Below are positions 24,882 to 34,944 of a DNA stretch of 43,169 nucleotides, piece by piece. The stretch is from Candidatus Zhuqueibacterota bacterium (GTDB taxonomy: Bacteria; Zhuqueibacterota; Zhuqueibacteria; Zhuqueibacterales; Zhuqueibacteraceae), in assembly GCA_003576975.1 (NCBI GenBank), contig QEVD01000007.1, positions 1 to 43,169 on the forward strand. The letters are read 5' to 3'. Positions within the stretch are counted from its first letter, which is position 1, and each line of letters begins with the position of its first letter. A program made the translations under genes and the position numbers. The notes under the pieces were generated by a model. The model ran no database searches. It was not told the DNA's origin and saw nothing but the letters and a program-made list of their open reading frames with translations.

Positions 24882-27692
24882 TTAATTCGAGGAATGGCTG
24901 GTATCAACCGGCGCGGGCGCCGCGGGCGGGGCGCTGCCACGCAACTGTTCCAACTGCGTGCGCGCTGCTTGATCGTCCGGGAAGCGCGCTAAGAGTTGCT
25001 CCAAAGCCGTCACCGCTTTATCGCGCTCGCCAGTCATACTGTAAAGGCGCGCCAACCACTGATACCCTTCACGCTGCGCCGGATTTTGCTTGATCACGTC
25101 TTGCGCCAAGGATTCGGCCAGCACCCTTTGCCCGCGATAGTTCAAATAATCGGCGAACGACAGCTTATCATTCACAGCAGTCAGCCGGTCATATTCATTT
25201 TCAATCATGTTGCGATAACGCTTGGTCAGTTCTTCCGGGCGGCCGGCCTGCGCATACATCAAGCCAATCGCTTCGTTAATGCGAAAATCGCTGGTCGGAA
25301 TGACATACTCCGGCATGACTTGTCCCATGCGATCGAGCGTTTTTACAACCTCGTCATTCTCACGGCGGGAGAGATGATATTGCGCCAAGTGCAGGAACGC
25401 GGAACGGTAGTTTTGCAGCAGGTTCAACACGTTGTCGCTGTAATACACCTCGGAATTGTCAAGGTTGCGATAGCGAAACTTATCGTTCAAATTCGTCCAC
25501 ATGATCGCGGGGTCAACTGTGCCGCGCTCGATTTTCGTCGGCAGCACGCGAAACGCGAGGCCATCCATGCGCATGTAGGGGTCCAGGCCAATTTTATTCT
25601 CGGGCGAAACCGTCACCGCAAAATAAACCGGCCGGCGGAATTGATTGTCTTCGAGAATTTTCAAAATCATCAAATCCTGCACGCGAATCGCAACGCCTTC
25701 ATAGGTTGGCTTCACTTCGATGCGCACTGCCGGATTTTCTTCAAAGTTGATGGTGGGATCGAGCTTGAGCGCTTGCTGGTATTCCCGCTCGTAAATCTCT
25801 TTCGGCACCGGAATCGCAACGGTTTTAGCTTTCCATTCGATGGGCCGAATTGCTTCAATGCTTGCATCCGACATGCGAATCGCCACCTTCGGCGCGTCAT
25901 CACGGAGTTGTTTGATATACCAATCCGTGTTGAGCAGGCTGAGATTGACCACGCGAATATCCGGGCGAATGTTGTGGACGTATTGCAAAAACCAGAGCGG
26001 GAAGGTGTCGTTATCGCCGTTGGTAAAAATAATTGCGTCCTTCTCGCACGATTGCAGGATGTTATAGGAATAGTCGAAAGCAACATAATCGCCCTTGCGG
26101 TTGTGCTCGCGGAAATTCGAGAGCCAATCGACGCCCGGCAATATCGAAAACAGCATGTTGCCCGGCACCAGCACGAGCATCAAACCGGCAACACCGACGG
26201 CCAGGCCGCCGTGTTGTTTTTCGAAGGAGGCCGCCGGCTTGCTGGTTTGGTCCACGGCCTTTTTGCTGAACAAAAATTCGCGTGCCCCCTCGATAAGCGC
26301 GGTCACGCCGATGCCGATCCACAGGGCAAACGCAAAGAACGCGCCGGTGTAGGCATAATCGCGCTCACGCGGCTGCGGATCGTCTTGATTGAGATAAATG
26401 ATAATTGCCAGTCCGGTCATGATGAAGAGGGTAAAAATCGGCAGCGCGCGTCGCCAGTCCTTAAAAAAATGATAGAACATGCCAATTAATCCCAGAAAAA
26501 ACGGTATGCCCCACAAGCCGCGCATCGAAAAAACTTCGACAATACGCCCGTGTTGATCGAGCGTCTCACCCTTGCCGATGAATTGCCAATTGAAATATCG
26601 AATAAACATCTTTTTGATTTGATACTCCCACAACGGGGCGCGGCGCGGCGTGATGGGCACGTCGCCATATTGCTCGCGGCCGAGATATTTGATCAAGCCC
26701 TCGGCGGTTTCGGGATTATTTTCGTCAATTGCGGGATCGAGTTTGGACCGGAGATAAATCGCGGTATACGTCGAATAGCCGATGATAATCAGCAGAGCAG
26801 ACATCATGGTGAGCGCAAAAATACGCTGTTTGTTGGCAATGGCCATGCTCGCCGCCACCAAAATCGCGATCAAGAGCAAGAACACGGCGAGATAGCCGCC
26901 GGCGTGCATGAGCGCGGGTAAACCTTGCACCACGCCGGTATTCACGCCGAAATAAAGCGTCAGGCCGCCGAGGCCGGCCACCGCCATCATCTTCATCATT
27001 TCGCCGAACAAATCTTTTTTATCGCTGCGATAGCGCCGCGCAAAGATGATCATCGCGATGGTTGGCAACGCCAGCAGGTTGAGCAAGTGCACGCCAATCG
27101 CCAAGCCCACGAGGTAGAAGATCAGCAGAATGTAGCGATCGGACTTCGCGGATTCGGCTTGATCCATCCACTTTAAAATGAGCCAGACGACGATCGCGGT
27201 AAAGAACATTGAACCGGCATAAACTTCCGCCTCGACCGAGTTGAACCACTGGCTGTCGGAGAAGGCAAAGCCGAGCGCGCCCACAATGCCGGAGGCGTAG
27301 AGAGTGATTTTTTCGGTGAGAGAATCCGGCTCTTTCTTCCAAAAGAGCAGAATCAAGCGCACGATGATGAGGTAGGTCAGCATCGCCGTGAAGGCGCTGA
27401 AGATCGGCGAAATCATATTCACGCGCAAGGCAATATTCTCCGTCCAAACGCCGGGAATCTGCGCCGGATCGAGACTGGCATCAACGCCAAGCGGGATCAT
27501 CGAGAACAGGCGCCCAAGGAGAACGTAGAGCGGCGCGCCCGGCGGGTGCGGCACGCCGAGAATATACGAACAAGCGATGAATTCGCCGCAATCCCAAAAC
27601 GAGGTTGTGGGTGCAACTGTCATCGTATAAACGATAAACGAGACGGCAAAAACGAAAACGGCCATCCCGGCGTTTAGTTTGCGATGAGACAT
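24882..27692 (-). CDS. DUF2723 multi-pass membrane protein with C-terminal TPR region
   Basis: The gene encodes 936 residues from the ATG at 27692 (AGGAG 10 bases upstream; the in-frame start at 27767 has none). The N-terminal 540 residues contain about ten to twelve membrane helices and the family motif FWDCGEFIACSYILGVPHPPG (broken here as FWDCGEF, then VPHPPG), including the Asp-Glu pair typical of GT-C mannosyltransferase folds. A soluble part follows with ITNGDNDTFPLW-like residues, and TPR-type helices close the chain (WLARLYSMTGERDKAV). DUF2723 proteins are thought to glycosylate exported proteins; this is inferred, not shown. It lies between recG and the glycosyltransferase. Confidence 0.9.
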   Translation of the reverse strand: MSHRKLNAGMAVFVFAVSFIVYTMTVAPTTSFWDCGEFIACSYILGVPHPPGAPLYVLLGRLFSMIPLGVDASLDPAQIPGVWTENIALRVNMISPIFSAFTAMLTYLIIVRLILLFWKKEPDSLTEKITLYASGIVGALGFAFSDSQWFNSVEAEVYAGSMFFTAIVVWLILKWMDQAESAKSDRYILLIFYLVGLAIGVHLLNLLALPTIAMIIFARRYRSDKKDLFGEMMKMMAVAGLGGLTLYFGVNTGVVQGLPALMHAGGYLAVFLLLIAILVAASMAIANKQRIFALTMMSALLIIIGYSTYTAIYLRSKLDPAIDENNPETAEGLIKYLGREQYGDVPITPRRAPLWEYQIKKMFIRYFNWQFIGKGETLDQHGRIVEVFSMRGLWGIPFFLGLIGMFYHFFKDWRRALPIFTLFIMTGLAIIIYLNQDDPQPRERDYAYTGAFFAFALWIGIGVTALIEGAREFLFSKKAVDQTSKPAASFEKQHGGLAVGVAGLMLVLVPGNMLFSILPGVDWLSNFREHNRKGDYVAFDYSYNILQSCEKDAIIFTNGDNDTFPLWFLQYVHNIRPDIRVVNLSLLNTDWYIKQLRDDAPKVAIRMSDASIEAIRPIEWKAKTVAIPVPKEIYEREYQQALKLDPTINFEENPAVRIEVKPTYEGVAIRVQDLMILKILEDNQFRRPVYFAVTVSPENKIGLDPYMRMDGLAFRVLPTKIERGTVDPAIMWTNLNDKFRYRNLDNSEVYYSDNVLNLLQNYRSAFLHLAQYHLSRRENDEVVKTLDRMGQVMPEYVIPTSDFRINEAIGLMYAQAGRPEELTKRYRNMIENEYDRLTAVNDKLSFADYLNYRGQRVLAESLAQDVIKQNPAQREGYQWLARLYSMTGERDKAVTALEQLLARFPDDQAARTQLEQLRGSAPPAAPAPVDTSHSSN

Positions 27693-27814
27693 TGAAAAGA
27701 ATCTCCTGATTGATGGATTTATCGATAGGTTAATATGATCCAGCGCCAAAATATCCGAAAATTCCAAGAATCCGTTAATCTATCCGTTGACAGCTTAAAT
27801 GTCAATGCTTGATT

Positions 27815-29938
27815 TTAGCCGATGCGGACAGATTCCAGATGCTCACGATAATGCTGCAGCAGATGTTCGCGAATCGCGGCATGTTCCGGCTGCTGCAAAC
27901 GCGGATCATGTTTCGCCAGGGCAAAGGCTTCATCGCGCGCCGCGATTAAAATGCGGCTGTCGGTGAGAATGTCAGCGATTTTCAACTCCGGCAGGCCGTG
28001 CTGGCGCGTGCCGAAAAACTCGCCCGGCCCGCGCAACTCCAAGTCCACTTCGGCAATGCGAAAGCCGTCGGTGGTGTCGACCATCGTTTGCAGGCGTTTG
28101 CGGGTTTCGAGGCTCACCGGCTCATCCGCAATGAGAATGCAGTACGATTGCTTCTCCCCTCGGCCAACGCGACCGCGCAATTGGTGCAATTGACTCAACC
28201 CAAAGCGTTCAGCGTGCTCAATCACCATCACGGTCGCATTCGGCACATCAACGCCGACCTCGATCACGGTGGTGGCGACAAGAACTTTGTGGATTCCGGC
28301 TTTGAAGGCGGCCATCGTCGCCTCCTTTTCCGCAGTTTTCATGCGACCGTGCAACAGCGCGGGCTGCAACTCGCGAAACAGGCCCTGGTGCAATTCTTCA
28401 AAGCTTTGCGTCGCCGCGGCGAGATCGCTTTTTTCCGTTTCCTCCACCAGCGGAAAAACAAGATAGGCTTGCGCACCCTTGAGCGTCTCGCGTTTCACGA
28501 ATTCATAAATCTCTTTGCGCTTCGTCGACGAACGCCAGGCCGTGCGAACCGGCTGCCGGCCAGCCGGCAGTTGATCGATAATCGAGACATCAAGATCGCC
28601 GTAGAGTGTCATGGACAGCGAGCGCGGAATCGGCGTGGCCGTCATCACGAGAACGTCGGGCTGTTCGCCCTTCTCGCGCAGCGCGGCGCGCTGCATCACG
28701 CCGAAGCGATGCTGCTCATCCACCACCACAAAACCGAGCCGTTGAAATTGCACACCGGATTGAATGACGGCATGCGTGCCGATCACAATGTGCGCATTGC
28801 CGCTGGCGATCTCCGCCAGTTTCTCCTCGCGTTCGCTTTTCCTTTGCCCGCCGATGAGCAACACGACTTTAATGCCGAGCTGCTCCAAAAACTGATGACT
28901 GGTAAGATAATGCTGCTCCGCGAGAATTTCCGTGGGCGCCATCAGCGCGGCTTGATAACCGTTCTCCACCGCCATTAACATGGCGATCAACGCCACCACG
29001 GTTTTGCCGGAACCGACATCGCCCTGCAGCAAACGATGCATCGGATGCGGTGATTTCATATCTGCGCGAATTTCGCGCAACACCCGGCGCTGCGCCTCCG
29101 TGAGCTTGAATGGCAGCCTCTCGACCAGTTCCCATGTGCGCTCGCCGACCTCAGAGAAGACAATGCCCTTCTGCTCCGCTGCCAGCGCCGCCTTGCGGCA
29201 GGCAAGAAAAAGTTCGAGAAAAAACAATTCATCGAATTTCAAACGGCTGCGTCCCGCGATCAGCGCCTCTTCACTTTCCGGAAAATGAATTTGCGCAACT
29301 GCCTCGGTGAGCGCGATCAAGCGATGACGGCGGCGCACGCTTTCCGGCAGCGGTTCTTTCAGCGCAGCCGCATAGTCATCAACTGCCATGCGCAGGATGC
29401 GGCGGAAGCCGCGACTATCCAGGCCAACTTTGCCGAGCGCTTCCGATGATCGATACAGCGGGATTATCTTGCCGGTGTGCAGAAAACGCGCTTCGCCTTC
29501 TTCACCCAGTTTGTCAAAATCCGGGTGAATCATGCCGTAGCCGTCGAAAAAAGTAACCTTGCCGTGAAACGCAACGTTTTCACCGCGGCTGAAGATCTTC
29601 GGCCAGAGATTGGCGCGATTGAACCACACGCATTTCATAAAACCGGTGCCGTCGGCGAGCGTCAGCTCATAGCGCTGGCGCCGGCCGCCATAGATGATTT
29701 GACCGGACATGACTTTGCCAACCACGGTCGCTTCAATGCCGTCGCGCAAATCGCGGCATTTGAGAATGGTGGAACGGTCGAGATAGCGCCGCGGCAAATA
29801 AAACAAAAGATCGGCAATCGTTTTGACGCCGATCTTTTCCAATTCTTTGCCGCGCGTCTCACCCAAGCCACGCAGATGGCGCACCGGTGTGAGGGCGGGA
29901 TTCTTGTCAGCCTTTGCGGAAATCGTTTTTAAAGCCAT
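27815..29938 (-). CDS. recG: ATP-dependent DNA helicase RecG
   Basis: The protein has 707 residues, the usual length. The wedge/OB region spans about 60-165. Helicase motifs are Walker A GDVGSGKT (306-313), DEQH box (407-410), MTATPIPR (432-439), and the C-terminal TRG-like segment with [15 protein letters not shown] and the Arg-rich [15 protein letters not shown]. RecG remodels stalled forks and Holliday junctions. The ATG at 29938 has only a weak ribosome site. It is the first gene of a minus-strand run toward the DUF2723 gene (122-base gap), so co-transcription is possible but not certain. Confidence 0.97.
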   Translation of the reverse strand: MALKTISAKADKNPALTPVRHLRGLGETRGKELEKIGVKTIADLLFYLPRRYLDRSTILKCRDLRDGIEATVVGKVMSGQIIYGGRRQRYELTLADGTGFMKCVWFNRANLWPKIFSRGENVAFHGKVTFFDGYGMIHPDFDKLGEEGEARFLHTGKIIPLYRSSEALGKVGLDSRGFRRILRMAVDDYAAALKEPLPESVRRRHRLIALTEAVAQIHFPESEEALIAGRSRLKFDELFFLELFLACRKAALAAEQKGIVFSEVGERTWELVERLPFKLTEAQRRVLREIRADMKSPHPMHRLLQGDVGSGKTVVALIAMLMAVENGYQAALMAPTEILAEQHYLTSHQFLEQLGIKVVLLIGGQRKSEREEKLAEIASGNAHIVIGTHAVIQSGVQFQRLGFVVVDEQHRFGVMQRAALREKGEQPDVLVMTATPIPRSLSMTLYGDLDVSIIDQLPAGRQPVRTAWRSSTKRKEIYEFVKRETLKGAQAYLVFPLVEETEKSDLAAATQSFEELHQGLFRELQPALLHGRMKTAEKEATMAAFKAGIHKVLVATTVIEVGVDVPNATVMVIEHAERFGLSQLHQLRGRVGRGEKQSYCILIADEPVSLETRKRLQTMVDTTDGFRIAEVDLELRGPGEFFGTRQHGLPELKIADILTDSRILIAARDEAFALAKHDPRLQQPEHAAIREHLLQHYREHLESVRIG

Positions 29939-30052
29939 GAGAACTTCAAATCGTCAACGATAAAGCTGAAGCAGAAGTGAGTCAGACTTGGAAGCTATTA
30001 CGTTTAGTTTTTTTGAATTGGTTGCGTCCAGCCTGACTTCGCCTAATTGTTC

Positions 30053-31402
30053 TTACCAGGTGCGAAAACATGTGTATGTCACCTCGGCTTTGCCACGCGC
30101 GGGAACACTCAAACGCCACTCCGCCGTCGTGGCATCTTTCTTGGCGTGTTCGGCGGTTTCGCGGCGAATCGTCCAGTCGCCGTAAAAGTGTTCCAGCACA
30201 TTCACGGTTACGGCCTCACTCTTGTGATTCCGGATTTCGACTTTCACATCGATTTCCTCGGCGCGATCGCCGGCTTTGCGCGTGCTGAGCACGGTACGTT
30301 CGCCCACGATGTCAAAGGCATCACCGACATTCAAGCGCAACTCTTCATCGCGCGGGGTGTGATCGATAAAATCCTCGCCGACCAAAATTTGGGCTTCGCC
30401 TTCCGGTTTGTACAAACGAATTTTGCCGGCCGGCAAGGCCATGCCCAAGCCGTTTTCCTTGCTGTTCTTGAAGCGCAACGTGACCTTGACTTTCTTGGCG
30501 TCGCGCGAGCCGTCGTAAGCATATTCTTTGTTAACCGGCGTCTGGCTGGCAGGAATCAACTCAATTTGCTTGACCTGGCGGTCTTTGAGCGTTGACGGGC
30601 GTGAAAGCGTGTACAAATGATATTCAAAAAATTCCTTTTCTTCAAAATCGCTGCGGCCAGCCGCCATCTCCATCGTGCGCATCATTTTCGGCGTCGGACG
30701 TTGTGGCTGCGCGCGATGAATTGAGCCGGCGACCAGCAACAACTGCGCCTCCGGAAACGTCACGCCGCATTGATTGTCAATCGACACCCAACCGGCAAGA
30801 TTGAGATTCGCATCTTTTTCGTCCAACACGCCGACATATTCCGCATGCCAATTCATGCCGCCGGTCAGATACGAAACCTCGACCTTTTGCTTCACCGGGC
30901 CGTTATTTGCCACCAGCCAAACCAATGTCGGCCGCGTAATCAGGCCTTCGGGCAGCTTGGGCAAATCCGTCGCCACAATCTCGCTGCTGCTGAGAATTTT
31001 GATGGCGCCGTCCTCCGACTGCAACACAACATTGCCAAACGAATTGAGCAGCGTGCCGGAAATCGTGTTGCCTTGTTTGGTGGTCAATTGAACTTTTTGA
31101 TCCAGATAGCGCTGCAAAATTTTGTCCGCGCTTACCAAATCATACTCGAAATTCTGTTCGAGCACACGCACCTCAGCCGCATGCGACAATGATTTGAAAT
31201 GCACGGAGGTCGGGTCGATTTGGGCGGCGACATCTCGAAACGAACAAATGCCGGTCGGTTTCGGCAAATCAATCTCGCGCATCTCATGCACCAGCGCGAG
31301 ATTGTCGTTGTAGACTGTGACGCGCACTTCTGATTTTTGAGCATTCACGATGGTCGAACTCGCAAATAAAGTTAGAACGGCCAAAAGAATTTTTGATTTC
31401 AT
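30053..31402 (-). CDS. DUF4139-domain periplasmic protein
   Basis: The gene encodes 449 residues from the ATG at 31402, chosen because the signal peptide MKSKILLAVLTLFASSTIVNA begins there and AGGA lies upstream; a longer frame to 31495 lacks both. The mature protein starts with VTVYNDNLALVHEMREIDL and continues with the DUF4139 hallmark YLTGGMNWHAEYVGVLDEKDANLNLAGWVSI-type strand region (about 175-210) and late beta-rich repeats ending WRLSVPARGKAEVTY. No catalytic residues are known for the family. It has a predicted upstream region shared with the divergent gene at 31970. Confidence 0.88.
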   Translation of the reverse strand: MKSKILLAVLTLFASSTIVNAQKSEVRVTVYNDNLALVHEMREIDLPKPTGICSFRDVAAQIDPTSVHFKSLSHAAEVRVLEQNFEYDLVSADKILQRYLDQKVQLTTKQGNTISGTLLNSFGNVVLQSEDGAIKILSSSEIVATDLPKLPEGLITRPTLVWLVANNGPVKQKVEVSYLTGGMNWHAEYVGVLDEKDANLNLAGWVSIDNQCGVTFPEAQLLLVAGSIHRAQPQRPTPKMMRTMEMAAGRSDFEEKEFFEYHLYTLSRPSTLKDRQVKQIELIPASQTPVNKEYAYDGSRDAKKVKVTLRFKNSKENGLGMALPAGKIRLYKPEGEAQILVGEDFIDHTPRDEELRLNVGDAFDIVGERTVLSTRKAGDRAEEIDVKVEIRNHKSEAVTVNVLEHFYGDWTIRRETAEHAKKDATTAEWRLSVPARGKAEVTYTCFRTW

Positions 31403-31969
31403 AACGGCAAATCCTGAGAATGATGATGTGAGATTCACGGCGCGGGGAGAGCGTCTGGCGCGCCCAAAACTCCTCCCGCCCGCGCATGACTGCATGTCAT
31501 ACGACTGTTAGCCATACTATACTTTTGCCAAATTATTCCATGTTCCCGGAGATTTTTTTATGCGCAGGCAGATAACGGCCGGCGACTTGAACGTTTCGGC
31601 AGTTTATCGGATGACTTTTTCTAACGGCGGGGAGTGTATGATTCCCTTCACACATTTTGATGATTCGTTTGCCTGAGAGTCATTTTAATTCGAGCCGCAA
31701 TATAAGCATCGCGGCTCTGAGAGTCAAGGCAGCAGGCCCTCGCCGCTGCGCCCGCAAGGCAATCCGGAAAACACAAATCGCAGCCGCAAACGCGCGCAGT
31801 GATTCGCAAAATCGTATGAGGATTACATTCCTGACTGGCAAATCGGTATTGGTGTGGCCACAGGCATGAGAATCATTGCGTTTTCGCGGCGCCATAACGT
31901 GGCACTTTTTCTGCTGTCGCATGAAAGGATCAAACGATGCAGTAAAACACGTTATGAAAGGATGAAATC
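31403..31969. other. Divergent intergenic region with a sigma-54 promoter
   Basis: Apart from the sigma-54-type site at 31900-31914, the region holds a 7-bp hairpin GAGCCGC/GCGGCTC (31692-31698 with 31711-31717). Open frames at 31657-31869 (+) and across 31680-32252 (-) look non-coding: no ribosome site and unlikely composition. Confidence 0.5.
31900..31914 (+). promoter_or_regulatory. Sigma-54 (-24/-12) promoter of the TM/TPR gene
   Basis: TGGCACT-TTTT-CTGC followed by T matches the -24 box perfectly and the -12 box at GC plus flanking T, with exact GG-N10-GC spacing. Transcription would start near 31926, about 44 bases before the GTG. Confidence 0.7.
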
Positions 31970-32914
31970 GTGAAAAGGATTTTCTGCAGAACAACATGGT
32001 TGTTGGCGCTCGCGCTGGGCATGACGGCAGCCACGATGGCTTTGTCACAAACGCCCATGATGAAAACACTAGAATCCGAAGAGGATCACTCCCCAAACAA
32101 GACATTGACAGAAGCGCCTGACAAAACTGAAGTCGAAAAAAAACCGGGGCTTTTGACGGCGGCCAATGATGCGAAACATGATGCGGTTGTGCAACACACC
32201 CAGCCTCAGGCACAACGCATTCAGAAAAATTCAACCGAGGCGTTCGAACCATTTTATGCCGGCGGTGCAGCGACGCTCACCAGCAACGTCAGCGCGAACG
32301 CGCATGAAGCGCCGCCGAATCTACCACAGAATTTGAAGCAACAACTCGACAATATCGAAACAAAGAGTCACGCAACCTCTTCACAACAACTCGAACCGGT
32401 AAACGGTATTGTCAACACTACACGCAGACAACAGGCCGTTGCATCGGCTGCACCTCAACAAGCGCTGGCGCAGCGCAGCTCTGCCCTCATGCAACTCCCG
32501 TCTCAAAAATTCTACCCCCTCAACCCGCAATTTCCGGTTGATTTCTTTATAAATCGTTATGTGCTGGTCATTATAATCAGCGTCATTCTTTACACCGGGG
32601 CCGCGTATTCCGGAGCCTTACTCATGCATATCCTCATGTGGAAGGGTCACTTCGAGCATGCCGCCAGAATTGCAGAGCGCCGCCTTAAGCGCCGCCCGCA
32701 TGATGCCAAACTTTGCGCAACCCTGGCCAACATTTACCTGGCGCTGAATCGCCACGACGAACGCGCCAATGAAATTTATCGCAAAGCGTTGCGCTTCGAC
32801 CCGGCGACGGACAATCGCAGCAAAATCACATCGCTGATTGTGCAGTACTGCAAACACGAAGAAGAAATGGATTCGGAGGTTTGGAAGGTTTGCGGAGGCG
32901 CGCTGAGCGCATGA
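31970..32914 (+). CDS. Membrane-anchored TPR-like protein of unknown function
   Basis: The gene encodes 314 residues from a GTG with AAGGATG upstream. A signal peptide spans 1-26 (MKRIFCRTTWLLALALGMTAATMALS). A long disordered Gln/Thr/Ala-rich periplasmic stretch runs to about 180, then one membrane helix at about 196-222 (YVLVIIISVILYTGAAYSGALLM). A cytoplasmic tail carries one or two TPR-like helix pairs (ARIAERRLKRRPHDAKLCATLANIYLALNR and EIYRKALRFDP). I do not recognise a family. It is preceded by a sigma-54-type promoter, so it may belong to the same regulon as the ExbB operon. Confidence 0.8.
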   Translation: MKRIFCRTTWLLALALGMTAATMALSQTPMMKTLESEEDHSPNKTLTEAPDKTEVEKKPGLLTAANDAKHDAVVQHTQPQAQRIQKNSTEAFEPFYAGGAATLTSNVSANAHEAPPNLPQNLKQQLDNIETKSHATSSQQLEPVNGIVNTTRRQQAVASAAPQQALAQRSSALMQLPSQKFYPLNPQFPVDFFINRYVLVIIISVILYTGAAYSGALLMHILMWKGHFEHAARIAERRLKRRPHDAKLCATLANIYLALNRHDERANEIYRKALRFDPATDNRSKITSLIVQYCKHEEEMDSEVWKVCGGALSA

Positions 32915-32927
32915 GTTCTTTGGGTGT

Positions 32928-32965
32928 TCTCACTCCTGCCCGCCTTAACACGGGCAGGAGTGAGA
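32928..32965. terminator. Perfect 15-bp hairpin between convergent genes
   Basis: TCTCACTCCTGCCCG (32928-32942) is the exact reverse complement of CGGGCAGGAGTGAGA (32951-32965), with an 8-base loop. It lies between the stops of the TM/TPR gene and mutM, so it likely ends both transcripts even without a T tract. Confidence 0.7.
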
Positions 32966-32971
32966 GTCGTA

Positions 32972-33802
32972 CTAACGCCGTTTTTGACACTTCGGACAAA
33001 AATAACTGCTGCGCCCCACCTGCACGATGCGCTTGATGATCGTGCCGCACACCTCGCAGACCTCGCCCTCACGGCCATACACTTTGAGATGCTGCTGAAA
33101 ATAACCCATCTCGCCGTCGCTGTTGTAAAAATCGTTTAGCGTCGTTCCGCCGTTGGCAATCGCCAGCTCCAGCGTTTCGCGCACCGTGGTCGCCAGGCGG
33201 CGCCAATCGTCGAGCGTCAGCTTGCCGGTATTTTTTTGCGGATGAATGTTCGCGCGAAACAAGGCTTCGTTTGCATAGATGTTGCCGACGCCCACAATTT
33301 TGCTGGCATCCATCAGATGATTTTTGATCGGCCGCACCGAGTTGCGCGCCTGTTGAAAGAGTGGCTCTGCAGCAAACTGCTCAGAGAACGGCTCGATGCC
33401 GAGATGCTGGAAATGAACATATGCCGCCAGCTTTCCCGGAGCAACGGCATCGACCAGGCCGAAGCGGCGCGGATCGCGAAAGCGTAACTCCTCGCCGCCC
33501 GGCAATAAAAATCGAATGTGATCATGTTTGTCAAGCGCGAGCTTTTGGCTGCACCACAACAAGCGTCCGCTCATGCCCAGGTGAATAACGAGATGCGCGT
33601 CATTTTGCATGCGGCAGAGAACATATTTTGCCCGCCGATCAATGGCAGTAACTCGTTGTCCGGCGAGCCATCGTTGCAATCGCCTCGCGTTGACCGGCAC
33701 GCGCAGGCGCGTTTCGCGAACTTGAATCGCCGTGATCTTTTTGCCGATAATTGCGCGTTGCAGGCCGCGGCGAACCGTTTCGACTTCAGGAAGCTCAGGC
33801 AT
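32972..33802 (-). CDS. mutM: Formamidopyrimidine-DNA glycosylase
   Basis: The protein has 276 residues. It begins MPELPEVETVRRGL with the catalytic P2 and E3, and K59 is the conserved beta-clamp lysine. The helix-two-turn-helix region has VGVGNIYANEALF. The C-terminal zinc finger is CEVC ... CPKC with the base-contacting Arg in VGRSSYF. It excises 8-oxoguanine and nicks the DNA. The start ATG at 33802 is fixed by the P2/E3 chemistry. It follows the broken DUF4249 gene by 27 bases. Confidence 0.97.
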   Translation of the reverse strand: MPELPEVETVRRGLQRAIIGKKITAIQVRETRLRVPVNARRLQRWLAGQRVTAIDRRAKYVLCRMQNDAHLVIHLGMSGRLLWCSQKLALDKHDHIRFLLPGGEELRFRDPRRFGLVDAVAPGKLAAYVHFQHLGIEPFSEQFAAEPLFQQARNSVRPIKNHLMDASKIVGVGNIYANEALFRANIHPQKNTGKLTLDDWRRLATTVRETLELAIANGGTTLNDFYNSDGEMGYFQQHLKVYGREGEVCEVCGTIIKRIVQVGRSSYFCPKCQKRR

Positions 33803-33829
33803 CGATGCGGTACTCGTTGGGTTTGATTT

Positions 33830-34787
33830 TCAAGGTTCTGATTTCGGACCCTTGGCGACATAGACGCGCAACGTCACTTCCGAATACGAAGCAAAAATGC
33901 CAAAGCCGCCGGCAATGTTGCTTTTCGGCGTCTCGCGAATGGGATTGTCGTCAAATTGTCCTTGCATGTAAATCGCATACGCTTCATCCATCGCGAGCAA
34001 GCGCATCGTATGCCAGCCGTAGAAATAAAAATAAAGCCATGAGATTTGGCCGCGCATGGGATTGTAATCCGGTGTGTACGCAATGTTGAATGCGAACGGC
34101 TCTTCGCGCTTTTCCAAATCACCTTTGAAAATGTTGGCGGCGGTGGTGGTATCGCGAATGATATTGCTAAAATCACCGTTGTCGGCGTCGGCAATGATGC
34201 GATAAATCGTCACGCCGGGCAGCGGCGGCCAAAACACGCTGAAAAGCGGAGCATCCGCAAAGCTTTTGCCGATCGCCGCTGGCAAACAAGGGCCGGTCGC
34301 CATAGCGTTCGCCGCGATTCATTTCAACGATGCTGATCTGCGGCGGCACGGTGGTTTGTGCGCCCACCTCCAGGCCTAGCGCGGCAACACTCAACTCATA
34401 CGTTTGGCCGCTCTCCACGCGCAGCGATTCTGGAGGCAAAAAATAAATGCCGCCGACTTCATCGATAACATTGCCTTGATCATCGCGCACGATTGCCGGC
34501 GGATATTCTGCCAGCGTAAACCAACGGTCGCCCGCACGCCGGACACGCACCACTGCGCCGCGCACGCGGGAAATTGCCGCGTCAAATTTTTCTTCGATGG
34601 GAATCGTTTTGCTGACCATAATGCTGTCCACCCCGCCGCCGGCTTTGAGAAAGCCATTCACCACCAACTTCTCTTCAAACGCCGGTTCGGTGGGCTGGCC
34701 GCTGCAGGAGACTAAAGCAAAACAGATTACAAAGATGATAAATATAGGGAAGCGGACTTCATTGACTATTTGCTGCATCAAAGACAT
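33830..34787 (-). pseudogene. DUF4249-type lipoprotein gene with a frameshift
   Basis: The first part, from the ATG at 34787 (MSLMQQIVNEVRFPIF...LVSC lipobox), reads through VVNGFLKAGGGVDSIMV and PPQISIVEMNRGERYGDR to about 34270. Sense then continues in another frame (KSFADAPLFSVFWPPLPGV) to the stop at 33830, ending with the DUF4249-like SNIAGGFGIFASYSEVTLRV. The break falls at an AAAA run near 34258-34262; removing one base joins both halves into about 318 residues. Either the gene is decaying or the sequence has an indel error. DUF4249 lipoproteins of Bacteroidota accompany outer-membrane receptors; no receptor gene is near. Confidence 0.75.
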
Positions 34788-34944
34788 TCGTTTTTCCAAA
34801 AATTAATCTCGTCGGTTACAAATGGAACAGGTTCATGGAAATCTCCCAAAATCAAAAGCCTTTCTTGGTGAGATTTCAATTCTGTGGCCGGAGGACTTTT
34901 TGAATTTCATTCTGTCGTCGAGGCTCACATCAAACAAATCATTG

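Noticed and set aside
31657-31869. 70-codon plus-strand frame in the DUF4139 upstream region
   Set aside because: No ribosome site; it lies just before the sigma-54 promoter, and composition is unlikely.
31680-32252. 190-codon minus-strand frame overlapping the TM/TPR gene
   Set aside because: It overlaps a well-supported gene and has Cys/Pro/His-rich, non-protein-like composition.
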